From NCBI GenBank assembly GCA_910578935.1, contig CAJTSM010000016.1:5065-69064 (forward strand): 64,000 nt of DNA, read 5' to 3'. A program made the position numbers and the translations under genes. A model generated the notes under the pieces. That model was given only the letters and a program-made list of their open reading frames with translations. It was not told the DNA's origin and ran no database searches. The stretch is from an uncultured Oscillibacter sp. (GTDB taxonomy: Bacteria; Bacillota; Clostridia; Oscillospirales; Oscillospiraceae). Positions 56,543 to 64,000 of this stretch are shown here, piece after piece. Within the stretch, counting starts at the first letter, position 1. Each line of letters begins with the position of its first letter.

Positions 56543-57430
56543 GTGGCAGACGACCGGATTTTGTGCTTTGTGAAGCGGGAGGTGCGCTCCGTCTTCACGC
56601 CGGAAACCATGCCCCGGCTGGCATATGTCAGCCGGACCCTGCCCTCAGACCGGGCTTATCACAGGATTCTGCATGCCCACCAGGACTTGGTAGAGGTCCT
56701 GCTGATCTGCGGAGGCGCGGGGCGGTATCTGATCGGAGAAACGTTTTATGACGTGAAGGCGGGGGACCTGCTGGTGTACAACAGCGGCGTGGTCCACGAT
56801 GAGTTCTCCAGTGCGGAAAACGCCATCTCCGCCTATTGCGCGGCCATCGCGGGACTGCGCCTGCCGGGGCTGCGGGAAAACACCCTTATTGCCGGCGATG
56901 CCCCGGCCCTCTTTCACACGGGGGAGGAAGCGGAGGACCTGCGTCTCCTCTACGAAATGATGTACCGCTATCTGCTGGAGGACCGCCCTGGCTGCGAGGC
57001 CCTCTGCCATCATCTGATGCTGGCCCTGTTGGGCCGCATTCTTCAAATCACCGGCGACGCCCCCCGGCGGGACCGGGCAAACACGGAGCCCAAAGCTCTG
57101 GGCCGTCAAGTCCAGGCGTTTATCGACCGGCATTTCAGCGAGCCCCTGACCCTTCAGGATATGGGGAGGGCTCTCCATGTCAGCCCCTACTACCTCTCTC
57201 ACGTGTTTAAGGAAACCAGCGGCTATTCTCCTACCCAATACCTTCTCCGCCGCCGGATCGGCGAGGCCCAGAACCTGCTGATTTCCACGGATCTGCCCAT
57301 GGCGAGAATCGCGGAGCGGGTGGGCTTTGAAACTCAGAATTACTTCAACCTGCAATTTTCCAAGCATGTAGGGATGCCGCCGGGGAAGTACCGGGAATCC
57401 TTTGTGGGAAAGAAGAGGGGAGAACCGTAA
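56543..57430 (+). CDS. AraC-family regulator with cupin domain
   Basis: A 295-residue regulator. The sensor part has HRILHAHQDLVEVLLICGGAGRYLIGETFYDVKAGDLLVYNSGVVHDEF, a cupin fold. The two HTH motifs are LTLQDMGRALHVSPYYLSHVFKETSGYSPTQYLLRRRI and MARIAERVGFETQNYFNLQFSKHVGMPPGKYR. GTG 56543 is 5 bases after AAGGAGG; an upstream in-frame start is less likely. It is convergent with the MATE gene and transcribed away from the tiny-peptide genes, so its target could be either side. Confidence 0.87.
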   Translation: MADDRILCFVKREVRSVFTPETMPRLAYVSRTLPSDRAYHRILHAHQDLVEVLLICGGAGRYLIGETFYDVKAGDLLVYNSGVVHDEFSSAENAISAYCAAIAGLRLPGLRENTLIAGDAPALFHTGEEAEDLRLLYEMMYRYLLEDRPGCEALCHHLMLALLGRILQITGDAPRRDRANTEPKALGRQVQAFIDRHFSEPLTLQDMGRALHVSPYYLSHVFKETSGYSPTQYLLRRRIGEAQNLLISTDLPMARIAERVGFETQNYFNLQFSKHVGMPPGKYRESFVGKKRGEP

Positions 57431-57479
57431 ATAAGGCCGGACGGGAGTTCCCGTCGGCCTGTTGTAGCGGTATACCATT

Positions 57480-58823
57480 TTAAAGGGCCATAGTCTCCCA
57501 TTTATGCCCGTGAAAGCGGGGGAGGAAAAAGGCGATGCGGAGAAACCAGTCGGCGAACATTGCCATCCAGATACCTACCACGCCAAAGCCCAAGACCCGC
57601 CCCAGGAGGATGCCGAAGCCCACCCGCATGGTCCACATGGAGACGGAGGAAACCACCATGGTGAACCGGGTGTCTCCCGCAGCCCGAAGGGCCTGGGGCA
57701 GGGTAAACGACAGGGGCCAGATCAGCATGCCCATAAAGCCGTGCATCCAGATGATCTGCCGGGCATACCGCTCCGCCTCTGGGGAGACATTGTAAAGCTG
57801 AAGAACCAGAGGCATGGCCAGATATACCAGCAGGATGCAAAGATCCATGGAGACATAGGCGGCTTTCAGCAGTTTTTTGGCGTAAGCCCGGGCCTTGCCA
57901 TAGTCACCGGCTCCCACGCATTGGGATACCACCGTTACGATGCCCAGCCCCATCGCGTTGCCCGCCACGCATTGGAAAGTGGCGAAGGTGTTGCCGATGG
58001 CGTTGGCCGCGACAGAGGCGGTGCCCAGCACGGAGACGGTGGAAAGGAGCAGGATCTTGCCCAGCTGGAACATGCTGCTTTCCAAGCCGTTGGTCACGCC
58101 GAAACGGAGGATGTTTTTGACGATGTAGCGGTCATGCCGGAGACTGAGCTTTTCCACCTGGAGAGGAAGACCGGGTTTCCGGAGCAGCACCAGCATGGCT
58201 GCGGCGGCGAACACCCGGGAAACCAGGGTGGGGATGGCCACACCCTCCACGCCCATGTGGAAGCCGAAAATAAGAAGGGCGTTGCCCGCGGCGTTGATGA
58301 TATTCATAATCAGGGACACCCACATGGAAATTTTGGAGTTGCCCATGACCCGGAACAGAGCCGCACCGGCACTGTAGACCGCTAGAAAAGGAGTGGAAGA
58401 TTCCACGATCAAATAATATGTGTTGGCGTAAGCCGCCACGTCGGCTTCCACCTGGCCGAACACCACATTTAAAACAAAGCTTTTTCCCAGGTAGAAAAGA
58501 GCGGTGATCAGCAGAGAGGACTCAAACATAAAAAGCAGGAGCTGCGCTCCGGCATGTCCGGCTTTTTCCCGCTCCAGGCGGCCCAGGTACTGTCCGGCGA
58601 TGACCGCGCCGCCGGTAGCCAGGGCGGAGAAGGCCCCCACCAGCAGGACGTTTACCGTGTCCACCAGGGATACGGCGGAGATCGCCGCTTCGCCCACCTG
58701 GGAAACCATGACGGAGTCCAGCAGGCCCACGGTAATGGCCAGGAGCTGTTCGATGATCAGCGGGACAATCAGGCGCCGGAGGTCCCGGTTCGTGAAATCA
58801 ATTTGGATTGGTTCGGGTTTCAT
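57480..58823 (-). CDS. MATE-family efflux transporter
   Basis: A twelve-helix antiporter of 447 residues. The opening IVPLIIEQLLAITVGLLDSVMVSQVGEAAISAVSLVDTVN, the first-half loop ALATGGAVIAGQYLGR and the pairwise second half (ANAIGNTFATFQCVAGNAMGLGIVTVVSQCVGAGDYGKAR) are family-typical. It is a different subgroup from the MepA-like pump at 2.6 kb. It lies 20 bases after an AraC gene on the same strand, so co-transcription is likely. Substrate unknown. Confidence 0.92.
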   Translation of the reverse strand: MKPEPIQIDFTNRDLRRLIVPLIIEQLLAITVGLLDSVMVSQVGEAAISAVSLVDTVNVLLVGAFSALATGGAVIAGQYLGRLEREKAGHAGAQLLLFMFESSLLITALFYLGKSFVLNVVFGQVEADVAAYANTYYLIVESSTPFLAVYSAGAALFRVMGNSKISMWVSLIMNIINAAGNALLIFGFHMGVEGVAIPTLVSRVFAAAAMLVLLRKPGLPLQVEKLSLRHDRYIVKNILRFGVTNGLESSMFQLGKILLLSTVSVLGTASVAANAIGNTFATFQCVAGNAMGLGIVTVVSQCVGAGDYGKARAYAKKLLKAAYVSMDLCILLVYLAMPLVLQLYNVSPEAERYARQIIWMHGFMGMLIWPLSFTLPQALRAAGDTRFTMVVSSVSMWTMRVGFGILLGRVLGFGVVGIWMAMFADWFLRIAFFLPRFHGHKWETMAL

Positions 58824-58842
58824 TGGCTCTCCTTCTTCAACA

Positions 58843-59691
58843 TTATCGAAATTCCCGGGGATTCATATGAAAGGTGTTCCGAAAGGCCCGGAGGAAGGTA
58901 GAATACTCGGAAAAGCCCACTTGTTCCGCCGCCTTCATCACCGGAACTCCCTCCCGGATCAGTTCTCCCGCCCGGAGAAGGCGTTTCTGGCTGATATACT
59001 GATGAATGGTGTAACCGGTAACGGCCTTAAAGCGGTGCATCAGATAGTACCGGCTGAGGTAAAACCGGCCCGCCAGAGCGCTGACCGTCAAGTCGGCGTC
59101 CAGGTTTCCGGCGATATAACGGAGAATTTCCTCAATCTTTGGGTCCACCTGGTAGCTGTCCGTCTCCTCCTGGGCGGTGCGGTCCCGGAGAATATCCCGG
59201 TTCACGCCGATCAAAAGCTGTTGGCAGAGGGTATCCGCCATACGGGCCGCGCCGAACTCCGCAGAGTGGAGGGCTTCCTCCAGCCGCTGGACGGCGCTCA
59301 TGTACTGCAACCGGCGCTCCGCGCTGCTCCGCAGTAAATGGAAGCCCCGGCGGCGGGCGGCGTCAAAACAGGCGTCCAGCGCTTCTCCGGGGTCGCTCCG
59401 GGAGGCCAGCCAGTCCCGCCCCAGCCAGATTACCACCCGCTCATAAGGCTCCGTGGGATCAATGACGGGCCGGTGAATCAGATTGTGCTGAACCAGTAGA
59501 ATATCCCAGGGCTGTAGAAAATAAGTGACGCCCTCTACCAGATAGGCCACCTTTCCGCCCAGGAGGAGGATCAGCTTGTCAAACTCATGGTAGTGATAAT
59601 CCACCTTCTGGGCCCGGCTGTCCTTGAGATGGAAGAGGCGGAAGTCTTCATTGAGATAACCCCGCTTGTCGGCGGTTTCTCCGATGAACAT
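58843..59691 (-). CDS. AraC-family regulator upstream of the MATE gene
   Basis: A 282-residue regulator with a cupin-type N-terminal domain (KVDYHYHEFDKLILLLGGKVAYLVEG, FLQPWDILLVQHNLIHRP) and two C-terminal HTH motifs (LTVSALAGRFYLSRYYLMHRFKAVTGYTIHQYI and VMKAAEQVGFSEYSTFLRAFRNTFHMNPREF). It is the first gene of a likely two-gene operon with the MATE pump and probably controls it. The 263-base gap to dihydrofolate reductase shows no other gene. Confidence 0.88.
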   Translation of the reverse strand: MFIGETADKRGYLNEDFRLFHLKDSRAQKVDYHYHEFDKLILLLGGKVAYLVEGVTYFLQPWDILLVQHNLIHRPVIDPTEPYERVVIWLGRDWLASRSDPGEALDACFDAARRRGFHLLRSSAERRLQYMSAVQRLEEALHSAEFGAARMADTLCQQLLIGVNRDILRDRTAQEETDSYQVDPKIEEILRYIAGNLDADLTVSALAGRFYLSRYYLMHRFKAVTGYTIHQYISQKRLLRAGELIREGVPVMKAAEQVGFSEYSTFLRAFRNTFHMNPREFR

Positions 59692-59954
59692 GGCGGCTTT
59701 CTCCTTCCCTGGTTTGTGACCTTTATCCTAGCGCACTTTTTGCCCCCTCGCAACCCGAATATCCAACAAACCTGGAAAAAGATTTTTCGATTCTTTGGCG
59801 GAAGCGGCAAAAACCCGGGCCCTGGAAACGGAAAATTTGGGCAAACGGGTTTCTTGAAATCTGCTATAGTTATGTGTAAGATAGTCTGGCACATAGATGA
59901 GGACAAGACCTGCCCGTCCGGGGGCCTGCCCCCGATCCTGTATGAGGTGAATGT

Positions 59955-60458
59955 ATGAACGCTTACGTAGTCACAGACCAACGCTGGGCTTTTGGCCGGA
60001 ACGGCGGACTGCTCTTTTCCCTGCCCGCGGACTTGGATCGCTTTCATTTCCTGACTCGGAACGGCACGGTGATCATGGGGCCTGAGAGGCTGAAATTTTT
60101 TACGGGCGGCGCGCCCCTGCCGCAGAGGAGAAATATTGTCGTCACACGGGACCCTTCCGTGTTGCCGGAGGGCGCTGAAGGCGTTTCGTCTCCGGAAAAG
60201 GCCCTGGCACTGGCCGGCGGCCCGGAGGCGGAGAATCTGTGGATCATCGGAGGCGGCAGCATCTACGCCGCCCTGCTCTCCCGGTGCCGCCGGGTGTACC
60301 TCACCCGGGTGGAAACCCGGGTGGAGGAGTCGGATACGTTCTTCCCCAACCTGGATAAGCTGCCCAACTGGGAAGTGGCTTCCGAAGGGGAAGTGATGGA
60401 GGAAGAGGGCATGAAATTCCGCTTTTTCGAGTATGTCAACACGAATTTAACCACCTGA
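59955..60458 (+). CDS. folA: Dihydrofolate reductase
   Basis: A 167-residue NADPH-dependent reductase that makes tetrahydrofolate. Family positions seen are WAFGRNGGLLFSLPADLDRFHFLT (with the active-site Asp after LPA), VIMGPERLKF (usually MGRxTxxS), RRNIVVTRD, and WIIGGGSIYAALL with the Gly-Gly pair that holds NADPH. The MGRxTW segment is altered to MGPERL, unusual for the family but not outside its range. ATG 59955 follows GAGGTGA. No thymidylate synthase is adjacent, which is common in Clostridia with thyX or distant thyA. Confidence 0.85.
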   Translation: MNAYVVTDQRWAFGRNGGLLFSLPADLDRFHFLTRNGTVIMGPERLKFFTGGAPLPQRRNIVVTRDPSVLPEGAEGVSSPEKALALAGGPEAENLWIIGGGSIYAALLSRCRRVYLTRVETRVEESDTFFPNLDKLPNWEVASEGEVMEEEGMKFRFFEYVNTNLTT

Positions 60459-60561
60459 AACCGCAAGGGGCTTTTGGGAACGTTTGTTCCGGAAAGTCCC
60501 TTGTTTTCTACTTTACCCTACGGTATAATCATAGAAAAACCAGATAGAGAGGAGGTTTCCC

Positions 60562-62610
60562 ATGGCGGACCTGAAAACGGGTGTGAGCTTCATCAAGGGA
60601 ATCGGCGAGCAGCGAGCCAAGGCGCTGAGAAAGCTGGATATCCACACGCTCAGGGATTTGATCTCCTGGTTTCCCCGGCGGTATGAGGATCGGACGGCAA
60701 TCCGCCGCATCGCGGACCTGGTTCCCGGGGAAACCACCTGTGTTGCCGCCATGGTGGCGGCTCCTCCCACGGTTTCCCACATCCGTAAGGGACTGGACCT
60801 GGTGAAGGTCCGGGCAGTGGACGAAACCGGTGCGCTGGACGTGACCTTTTTTAACCAGTCCTGGTTAAAAAATCATCTCCGGACAGGAGAGACTTATGTC
60901 TTCTGGGGCAAGGCGGAAGGGAACCTGCTCCGCCGCCGGATGGCGAATCCGGTGGTGGAACCGGAGGGGCGCCGGGAGTCCACGGGCTGCATCGTTCCGG
61001 TCTATCCGCTCACTGCCGGGGTCAGCCAGCTGATCCTTTCCCGGTCCATCCGCCAGGGGTTGGATGCCTGCGGGGACATTCTGCCGGACGTTCTGCCGGA
61101 TGAGGTCCGGCGGCAGCACCAGCTCTGCCGCATTGGGTACGCCTATGAGAATATCCACTTTCCTGAAAATCCCGAGGCTTTGAATTTGGCCCGGCGGCGG
61201 CTGGCCTTTGAAGAACTGTTTCTTTTTACCCTGGGCCTCCGGCGGCTGCGGCAGCGGCGGGAGGTGGCGGAGGTGGAGCCCTTCCGCCCGGCGGACATGG
61301 AGACGTTTTACGCCGCCCTGCCCTTCACCCTGACGGAAGCCCAGCGCCGCTGTGTGGAGGAAGCCCTGGCGGACATGGTTTCCGGGAAGCCCATGAACCG
61401 CCTTTGTCAAGGGGATGTAGGCAGCGGCAAGACTATGGTGGCCGCCGCCTGCGCCTACTTCTGCGTAAAAAACGGCCGTCAGGCGGCCCTGATGGCTCCC
61501 ACGGAAATTCTGGCCCGCCAGCACTACGAGGGCCTGGCCCCCCTGATGGAGCCCCTGGGGGTCCGCTGCGCGCTCCTCACCGGGTCCAATACCGCGAAAG
61601 AGAAAAGGGCCCTGGCCGCAAGCCTGGCGGCGGGGGACATCGACTTTATGGTGGGTACCCACGCTCTGATCACCGGTGGGGTGGAGTATCGGCGCCTGGG
61701 GCTGGTGGTGACGGACGAGCAGCACCGTTTTGGCGTCGCCCAGCGGGCGGCCCTGGCGGGGAAGGGGGACCGTCCCCACACCCTGGTCATGTCCGCCACG
61801 CCCATTCCCCGGACTCTGGCCCTGATTCTGTATGGAGATTTGGATGTGTCCGTCATCGACCAGCTACCTCCGGGGAGACGGCCGGTTCAAACCTCTTTTG
61901 TGGACAGCAGTTACCACCCCCGCATCTACAAATTTCTCCGGAAGCTGGTGGGGGAGGGGCGGCAGGTTTACATCGTCTGTCCTCAGGTTTTTGAGGGCGA
62001 GGAAGGCGGAGATGACCGGAAAGCCGTAACAGAGTACGCCGCACAGCTCCAGCGGGAGGTTTTCCCGGACCTCCGGGTGGATTATGTCCACGGGAAAATG
62101 AAACCCAAGGAGAAAGAGGCCGTCATGGCCGCCTTCGCCAACCGGGAGGCGGACATCTTGGTGTCTACCACCGTCATTGAGGTGGGAGTAGATGTGCCAA
62201 ACGCCGCCGTCATGGTGGTGGAGAACGCAGAGCGTTTCGGCCTTAGCCAGCTGCACCAGCTCCGGGGCCGGGTGGGCCGGGGAGAGTGGCAGTCCTACTG
62301 CATTCTCATTTCCGATAACCGGAATGAGGAAACCCGCCGGAGGCTGAAGGTCATGACGAAAACAGCCGACGGCTTTAAAATTGCGGAAGAGGACCTGCGC
62401 CTTCGGGGACCCGGGGACTTCTTTGGCCAGCGGCAGCACGGCCTGCCGGGACTGCGGGTGGCGGACATCGGCTGCGATACACAGCTCCTGCGAGAGGCCC
62501 AGGAAGCGGCGGACGCACTGCTGGCCCGGGACCCGGAGCTGAAAACCTGCCCCGCTACAGCGGAGCGGATGGCAGAAATGTTCGCGGAAGCAGCGGATAC
62601 GCTGAATTAG
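60562..62610 (+). CDS. recG: ATP-dependent DNA helicase RecG
   Basis: A 682-residue branch-migration helicase that rescues stalled replication forks and processes Holliday junctions. The wedge (OB) domain occupies the first 150 residues (TGVSFIKGIGEQRAKALRKLDIHTLRDLISWFPRRYEDR). Helicase motif I is GDVGSGKT near residue 290, motif II DEQHRFG, motif III MSATPIPRTL and motif VI QLHQLRGRVGRGEW. The TRG-like C-terminal region (EEDLRLRGPGDFFGQRQHGLPGLRVADI) is complete. GAGGAGG precedes ATG 60562. It is convergent with the ribU gene. Confidence 0.96.
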   Translation: MADLKTGVSFIKGIGEQRAKALRKLDIHTLRDLISWFPRRYEDRTAIRRIADLVPGETTCVAAMVAAPPTVSHIRKGLDLVKVRAVDETGALDVTFFNQSWLKNHLRTGETYVFWGKAEGNLLRRRMANPVVEPEGRRESTGCIVPVYPLTAGVSQLILSRSIRQGLDACGDILPDVLPDEVRRQHQLCRIGYAYENIHFPENPEALNLARRRLAFEELFLFTLGLRRLRQRREVAEVEPFRPADMETFYAALPFTLTEAQRRCVEEALADMVSGKPMNRLCQGDVGSGKTMVAAACAYFCVKNGRQAALMAPTEILARQHYEGLAPLMEPLGVRCALLTGSNTAKEKRALAASLAAGDIDFMVGTHALITGGVEYRRLGLVVTDEQHRFGVAQRAALAGKGDRPHTLVMSATPIPRTLALILYGDLDVSVIDQLPPGRRPVQTSFVDSSYHPRIYKFLRKLVGEGRQVYIVCPQVFEGEEGGDDRKAVTEYAAQLQREVFPDLRVDYVHGKMKPKEKEAVMAAFANREADILVSTTVIEVGVDVPNAAVMVVENAERFGLSQLHQLRGRVGRGEWQSYCILISDNRNEETRRRLKVMTKTADGFKIAEEDLRLRGPGDFFGQRQHGLPGLRVADIGCDTQLLREAQEAADALLARDPELKTCPATAERMAEMFAEAADTLN

Positions 62611-62612
62611 AC

Positions 62613-62656
62613 CGGCGAACATCGCCTCCTCTGGAACGGGGAGGCGATGTTTTGCC
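62613..62656. terminator. Bidirectional terminator between recG and ribU
   Basis: AACATCGCCTCC (62618-62629) pairs with GGAGGCGATGTT (62640-62651), extended by CCGGC/GCCGG outside. TTTTG lies on the plus side. Confidence 0.75.
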
Positions 62657-62659
62657 GGC

Positions 62660-63205
62660 TTATTTTGTTTCAATAAAAGGAGAGTGTCTCAATGCCGTAA
62701 GCACAGGCTTGTATAAAATCAGTGTAATTGCCGCATTCAAGCCGCCTTTTATTAAGTTAAAAGGAAGAAACGCCGGGATCAGTAGTTCCGCAACGGCCTC
62801 TCTCGGAAGACCCATGTAGATGGGAGTGATAAAATAGTTCCAAAACAGCATGATGGGAACCATGCAAAACCATCCGCAAAACAGCCCCACGACAGCACCG
62901 GAGGAGGTTTGCTTTTTCCCATAAATAAAAGCCGCGGTACAGGCGAAGGAGCAGCTTGAAATGACATTCATGATAAAACCCAAGATGCCAGTTTCACTGA
63001 TTGTGCACATTTCGGCAAAGGAAACCACCAGGGCGGCGGAAAACGAGGCCCAAGGCCCAAGGGCCAATCCGCTGATTGCTATGACAATATCTTTTGGGTC
63101 ATACTTCAAAAAGAGTACCAGCGGGACGCGCCCGATTACGGCCGCCGCATAAGCAAGGGCGCAGAACATACCTATGGCTGTGATGTTTTTTGTTTTGCGG
63201 TTCAT
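62660..63205 (-). CDS. ribU: Riboflavin ECF-transporter S component
   Basis: A six-helix membrane protein of 181 residues, the substrate-binding subunit of an energy-coupling-factor importer for riboflavin. The RibU signature is LVLFLKYDPKDIVIAISGLALGPW in the first helices, followed by GILGFIMNVISSCSFACTAAFIYGKKQ. The gene lies behind an FMN riboswitch and a terminator, which fixes the substrate. AAGGAGG (plus 63214-63220) selects ATG 63205. ATPase and T components must be encoded elsewhere. Confidence 0.92.
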   Translation of the reverse strand: MNRKTKNITAIGMFCALAYAAAVIGRVPLVLFLKYDPKDIVIAISGLALGPWASFSAALVVSFAEMCTISETGILGFIMNVISSCSFACTAAFIYGKKQTSSGAVVGLFCGWFCMVPIMLFWNYFITPIYMGLPREAVAELLIPAFLPFNLIKGGLNAAITLILYKPVLTALRHSPFIETK

Positions 63206-63220
63206 GAGAGATACCTCCTT

Positions 63221-63263
63221 AAAAAATAAACGTCTGAAAGCAATACAATGCCTTCAGACGTTT
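63221..63263 (-). terminator. Riboswitch-controlled terminator in front of ribU
   Basis: AAACGTCTGAA (63228-63238) and TTCAGACGTTT (63253-63263) form a stem. The minus strand continues ATTTTTTAAGGAGG, so the U-run runs into the ribosome site of ribU. Confidence 0.85.
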
Positions 63264-63357
63264 GGTTTTTTAAGGTGTATGGAATTGTCAACAAGGCAGT
63301 TATCCGGCGAGTAGAGGCGTGCAGATTGTTAGAGTACCCCCTAACAAATTCCATACA

Positions 63358-63468
63358 CCTTCTTTAATCCAGACTATACTGTCGGTTTTGGAGTTACACC
63401 AAATCAGCGTTTGCACGCTCGCGGACTTTACCGCCGATCGGGAATTGCACCCTGCCTTGAAGACATTC
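63358..63468 (-). promoter_or_regulatory. FMN riboswitch (RFN element) of ribU
   Basis: Read on the minus strand, the aptamer core is recognised: GGCAGGGTGCAATTCCCGA, CGGCGGTAAAGTCCGCGAGC, GTAACTCC, then CCGACAGTATAGTCTGGAT. These are the conserved RFN boxes. FMN binding should favour the terminator between it and ribU, shutting off riboflavin uptake when FMN is plentiful. The remaining 63264-63357 contains the linker with a 15-bp inverted repeat. Confidence 0.9.
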
Positions 63469-63573
63469 ATCACGATTCAGTTGTCACTTTTAATGATAGC
63501 AGGTATCTCCGCTTCTGTCAATAGGATTCCGAAAAGGGGAGTGTCCAGGCAGCCATTATTATTAGGTTACACA

Positions 63574-63606
63574 AGGCCACACGGCCATGTGTGGCCTAAT
63601 TTTTTT
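63574..63606 (+). terminator. Rho-independent terminator near the right edge
   Basis: AGGCCACAC (63574-63582) pairs with GTGTGGCCT (63589-63597), followed by AATTTTTTT. No plus-strand gene precedes it inside the window, so it may belong to a mobile-element margin. Confidence 0.75.
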
Positions 63607-63625
63607 ATCGTTTGGGGGTGAGGAC

Positions 63626-63910
63626 GTGGCCGATTATGCTTTCAGGACCCTGAAGGACCGCCAGAAAATCGAAAAACTGTGGGAGGACGGGCGGACGCCG
63701 AAAGAAATTTCCGAAACCACGGGCGTGTCTGTTCATGTGGTCTATAAGGAACTGACCAGGGGCCAGGACGGGACCCGCCTGCCGGACCAGCGCCTGCGGT
63801 ACAGCGCGGACGTGGCCCAGCTGCGGGTGCAGCAATCGCTGGAGAAAAGGGGCAAGCGGGCCGGACAGCCCACCGACAGCGGCCAGGCGGCGGAGGACGC
63901 CGGCAGATAG
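63626..63910 (+). CDS. Small IS30-like helix-turn-helix protein
   Basis: A 94-residue protein. The first half is a helix-turn-helix close to the N-terminal domain of IS30-type transposases: TLKDRQKIEKLWEDGRTPKEISETTGVSVHVVYKELTRG, followed by RLRYSADVAQLRVQQSL, then a Gly/Gln-rich tail. No DDE catalytic part follows, so it is a stand-alone DNA-binding protein, as often seen at the early end of phages and integrative elements. GTG 63626 follows GGGGGTGAGG. The next gene starts 9 bases later. Confidence 0.7.
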   Translation: MADYAFRTLKDRQKIEKLWEDGRTPKEISETTGVSVHVVYKELTRGQDGTRLPDQRLRYSADVAQLRVQQSLEKRGKRAGQPTDSGQAAEDAGR

Positions 63911-63919
63911 GAGGACACC

Positions 63920-64000
63920 ATGGCAAAAAGAAAGGAAATTAAGTTCAAGAATAATCGGGGCAGTTATGAGGGCCGCCAGGACGGGGTGATCTATCGAATC
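63920..64000 (+). CDS. Start of an unidentified gene, cut by the window edge
   Basis: AGGAGGA precedes ATG 63920, and 27 open codons run to the window end. The N-terminus is basic (MAKRKEIKFKNNRGSYEGR, then QDGVIYRI). It is in one operon with the HTH gene. Too short to identify. Confidence 0.55.
   Translation, partial: MAKRKEIKFKNNRGSYEGRQDGVIYRI

Overview
The window looks like chromosome of a GC-rich gut-type Clostridia (Bacillota, most like Oscillospirales such as Flavonifractor, Lawsonibacter or Intestinimonas). This rests on strong AGGAGG ribosome sites, sigma-A type promoters, TRAP transporters, a butyryl-CoA-dehydrogenase-like flavoenzyme, flavodiiron protein, MATE pumps and an ECF riboflavin S component. 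The genus is an inference. Most genes are chromosomal metabolism. Decayed or mobile DNA is confined to a few spots: about 1.4-2.0 kb, 27.6 kb, 51.9-53.2 kb and the right edge.

Layout. 0.1-4.0 kb: a LacI-type regulator, a 136-bp MITE, an AT-rich GIY-YIG-like gene and a MarR-MATE pair of the MepR/MepA type. 4.2-11.4 kb: a hemolysin III-like membrane protein, then a complete-looking F-type ATP synthase operon (a, c, b, alpha, gamma, beta, epsilon). It has three oddities: subunit c carries a signal-peptide-like extension, the C-terminal domain of delta is fused to alpha with no separate delta gene, and beta is frameshifted by an apparent 17-nt loss inside its P-loop. 11.7-22.7 kb: a minus-strand acid-sugar catabolic operon (DUF1537 kinase, Fe-dependent alcohol dehydrogenase, DapA-like lyase, PdxA2-like dehydrogenase, TAXI-TRAP transporter, VOC and EamA proteins), divergent from a PrpR-type regulator with a degenerate ATPase domain.

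22.8-29.0 kb: a tightly overlapped LarA-like / 2-hydroxyacid dehydrogenase / YhcH operon under an AraC regulator, then two head-to-head genes that both lack their 5' ends. 29.2-35.6 kb: an MMPL exporter and a 975-residue secreted coiled-coil protein, divergent from two tandem TetR genes. 36.0-39.6 kb: an Rrf2 regulator, a three-part acyl-CoA dehydrogenase/EtfA/rubredoxin fusion and a flavodiiron protein, which together read as an oxygen-scavenging electron chain. 39.7-51.6 kb: MerR, then LysR divergent from a UGSC-like protein, an FAD oxidoreductase, a DctPQM TRAP transporter, an enoate-reductase-like flavoprotein and a GPH symporter, probably uptake and reduction or oxidation of an organic acid.

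51.9-53.4 kb holds a decayed DUF4417-type mobile gene, a possible recombinase stub and tRNA-Gln(CUG). 53.6-63.2 kb contains a COG2509 flavoprotein, a D-hydroxyacid dehydrogenase, two tiny paralogous membrane-peptide genes, AraC and MATE genes, dihydrofolate reductase, recG and ribU with an FMN riboswitch. The right edge (63.5-64 kb) begins with a MITE-like end sequence, a terminator, an IS30-like HTH gene and the start of another gene, possibly the margin of a mobile element.
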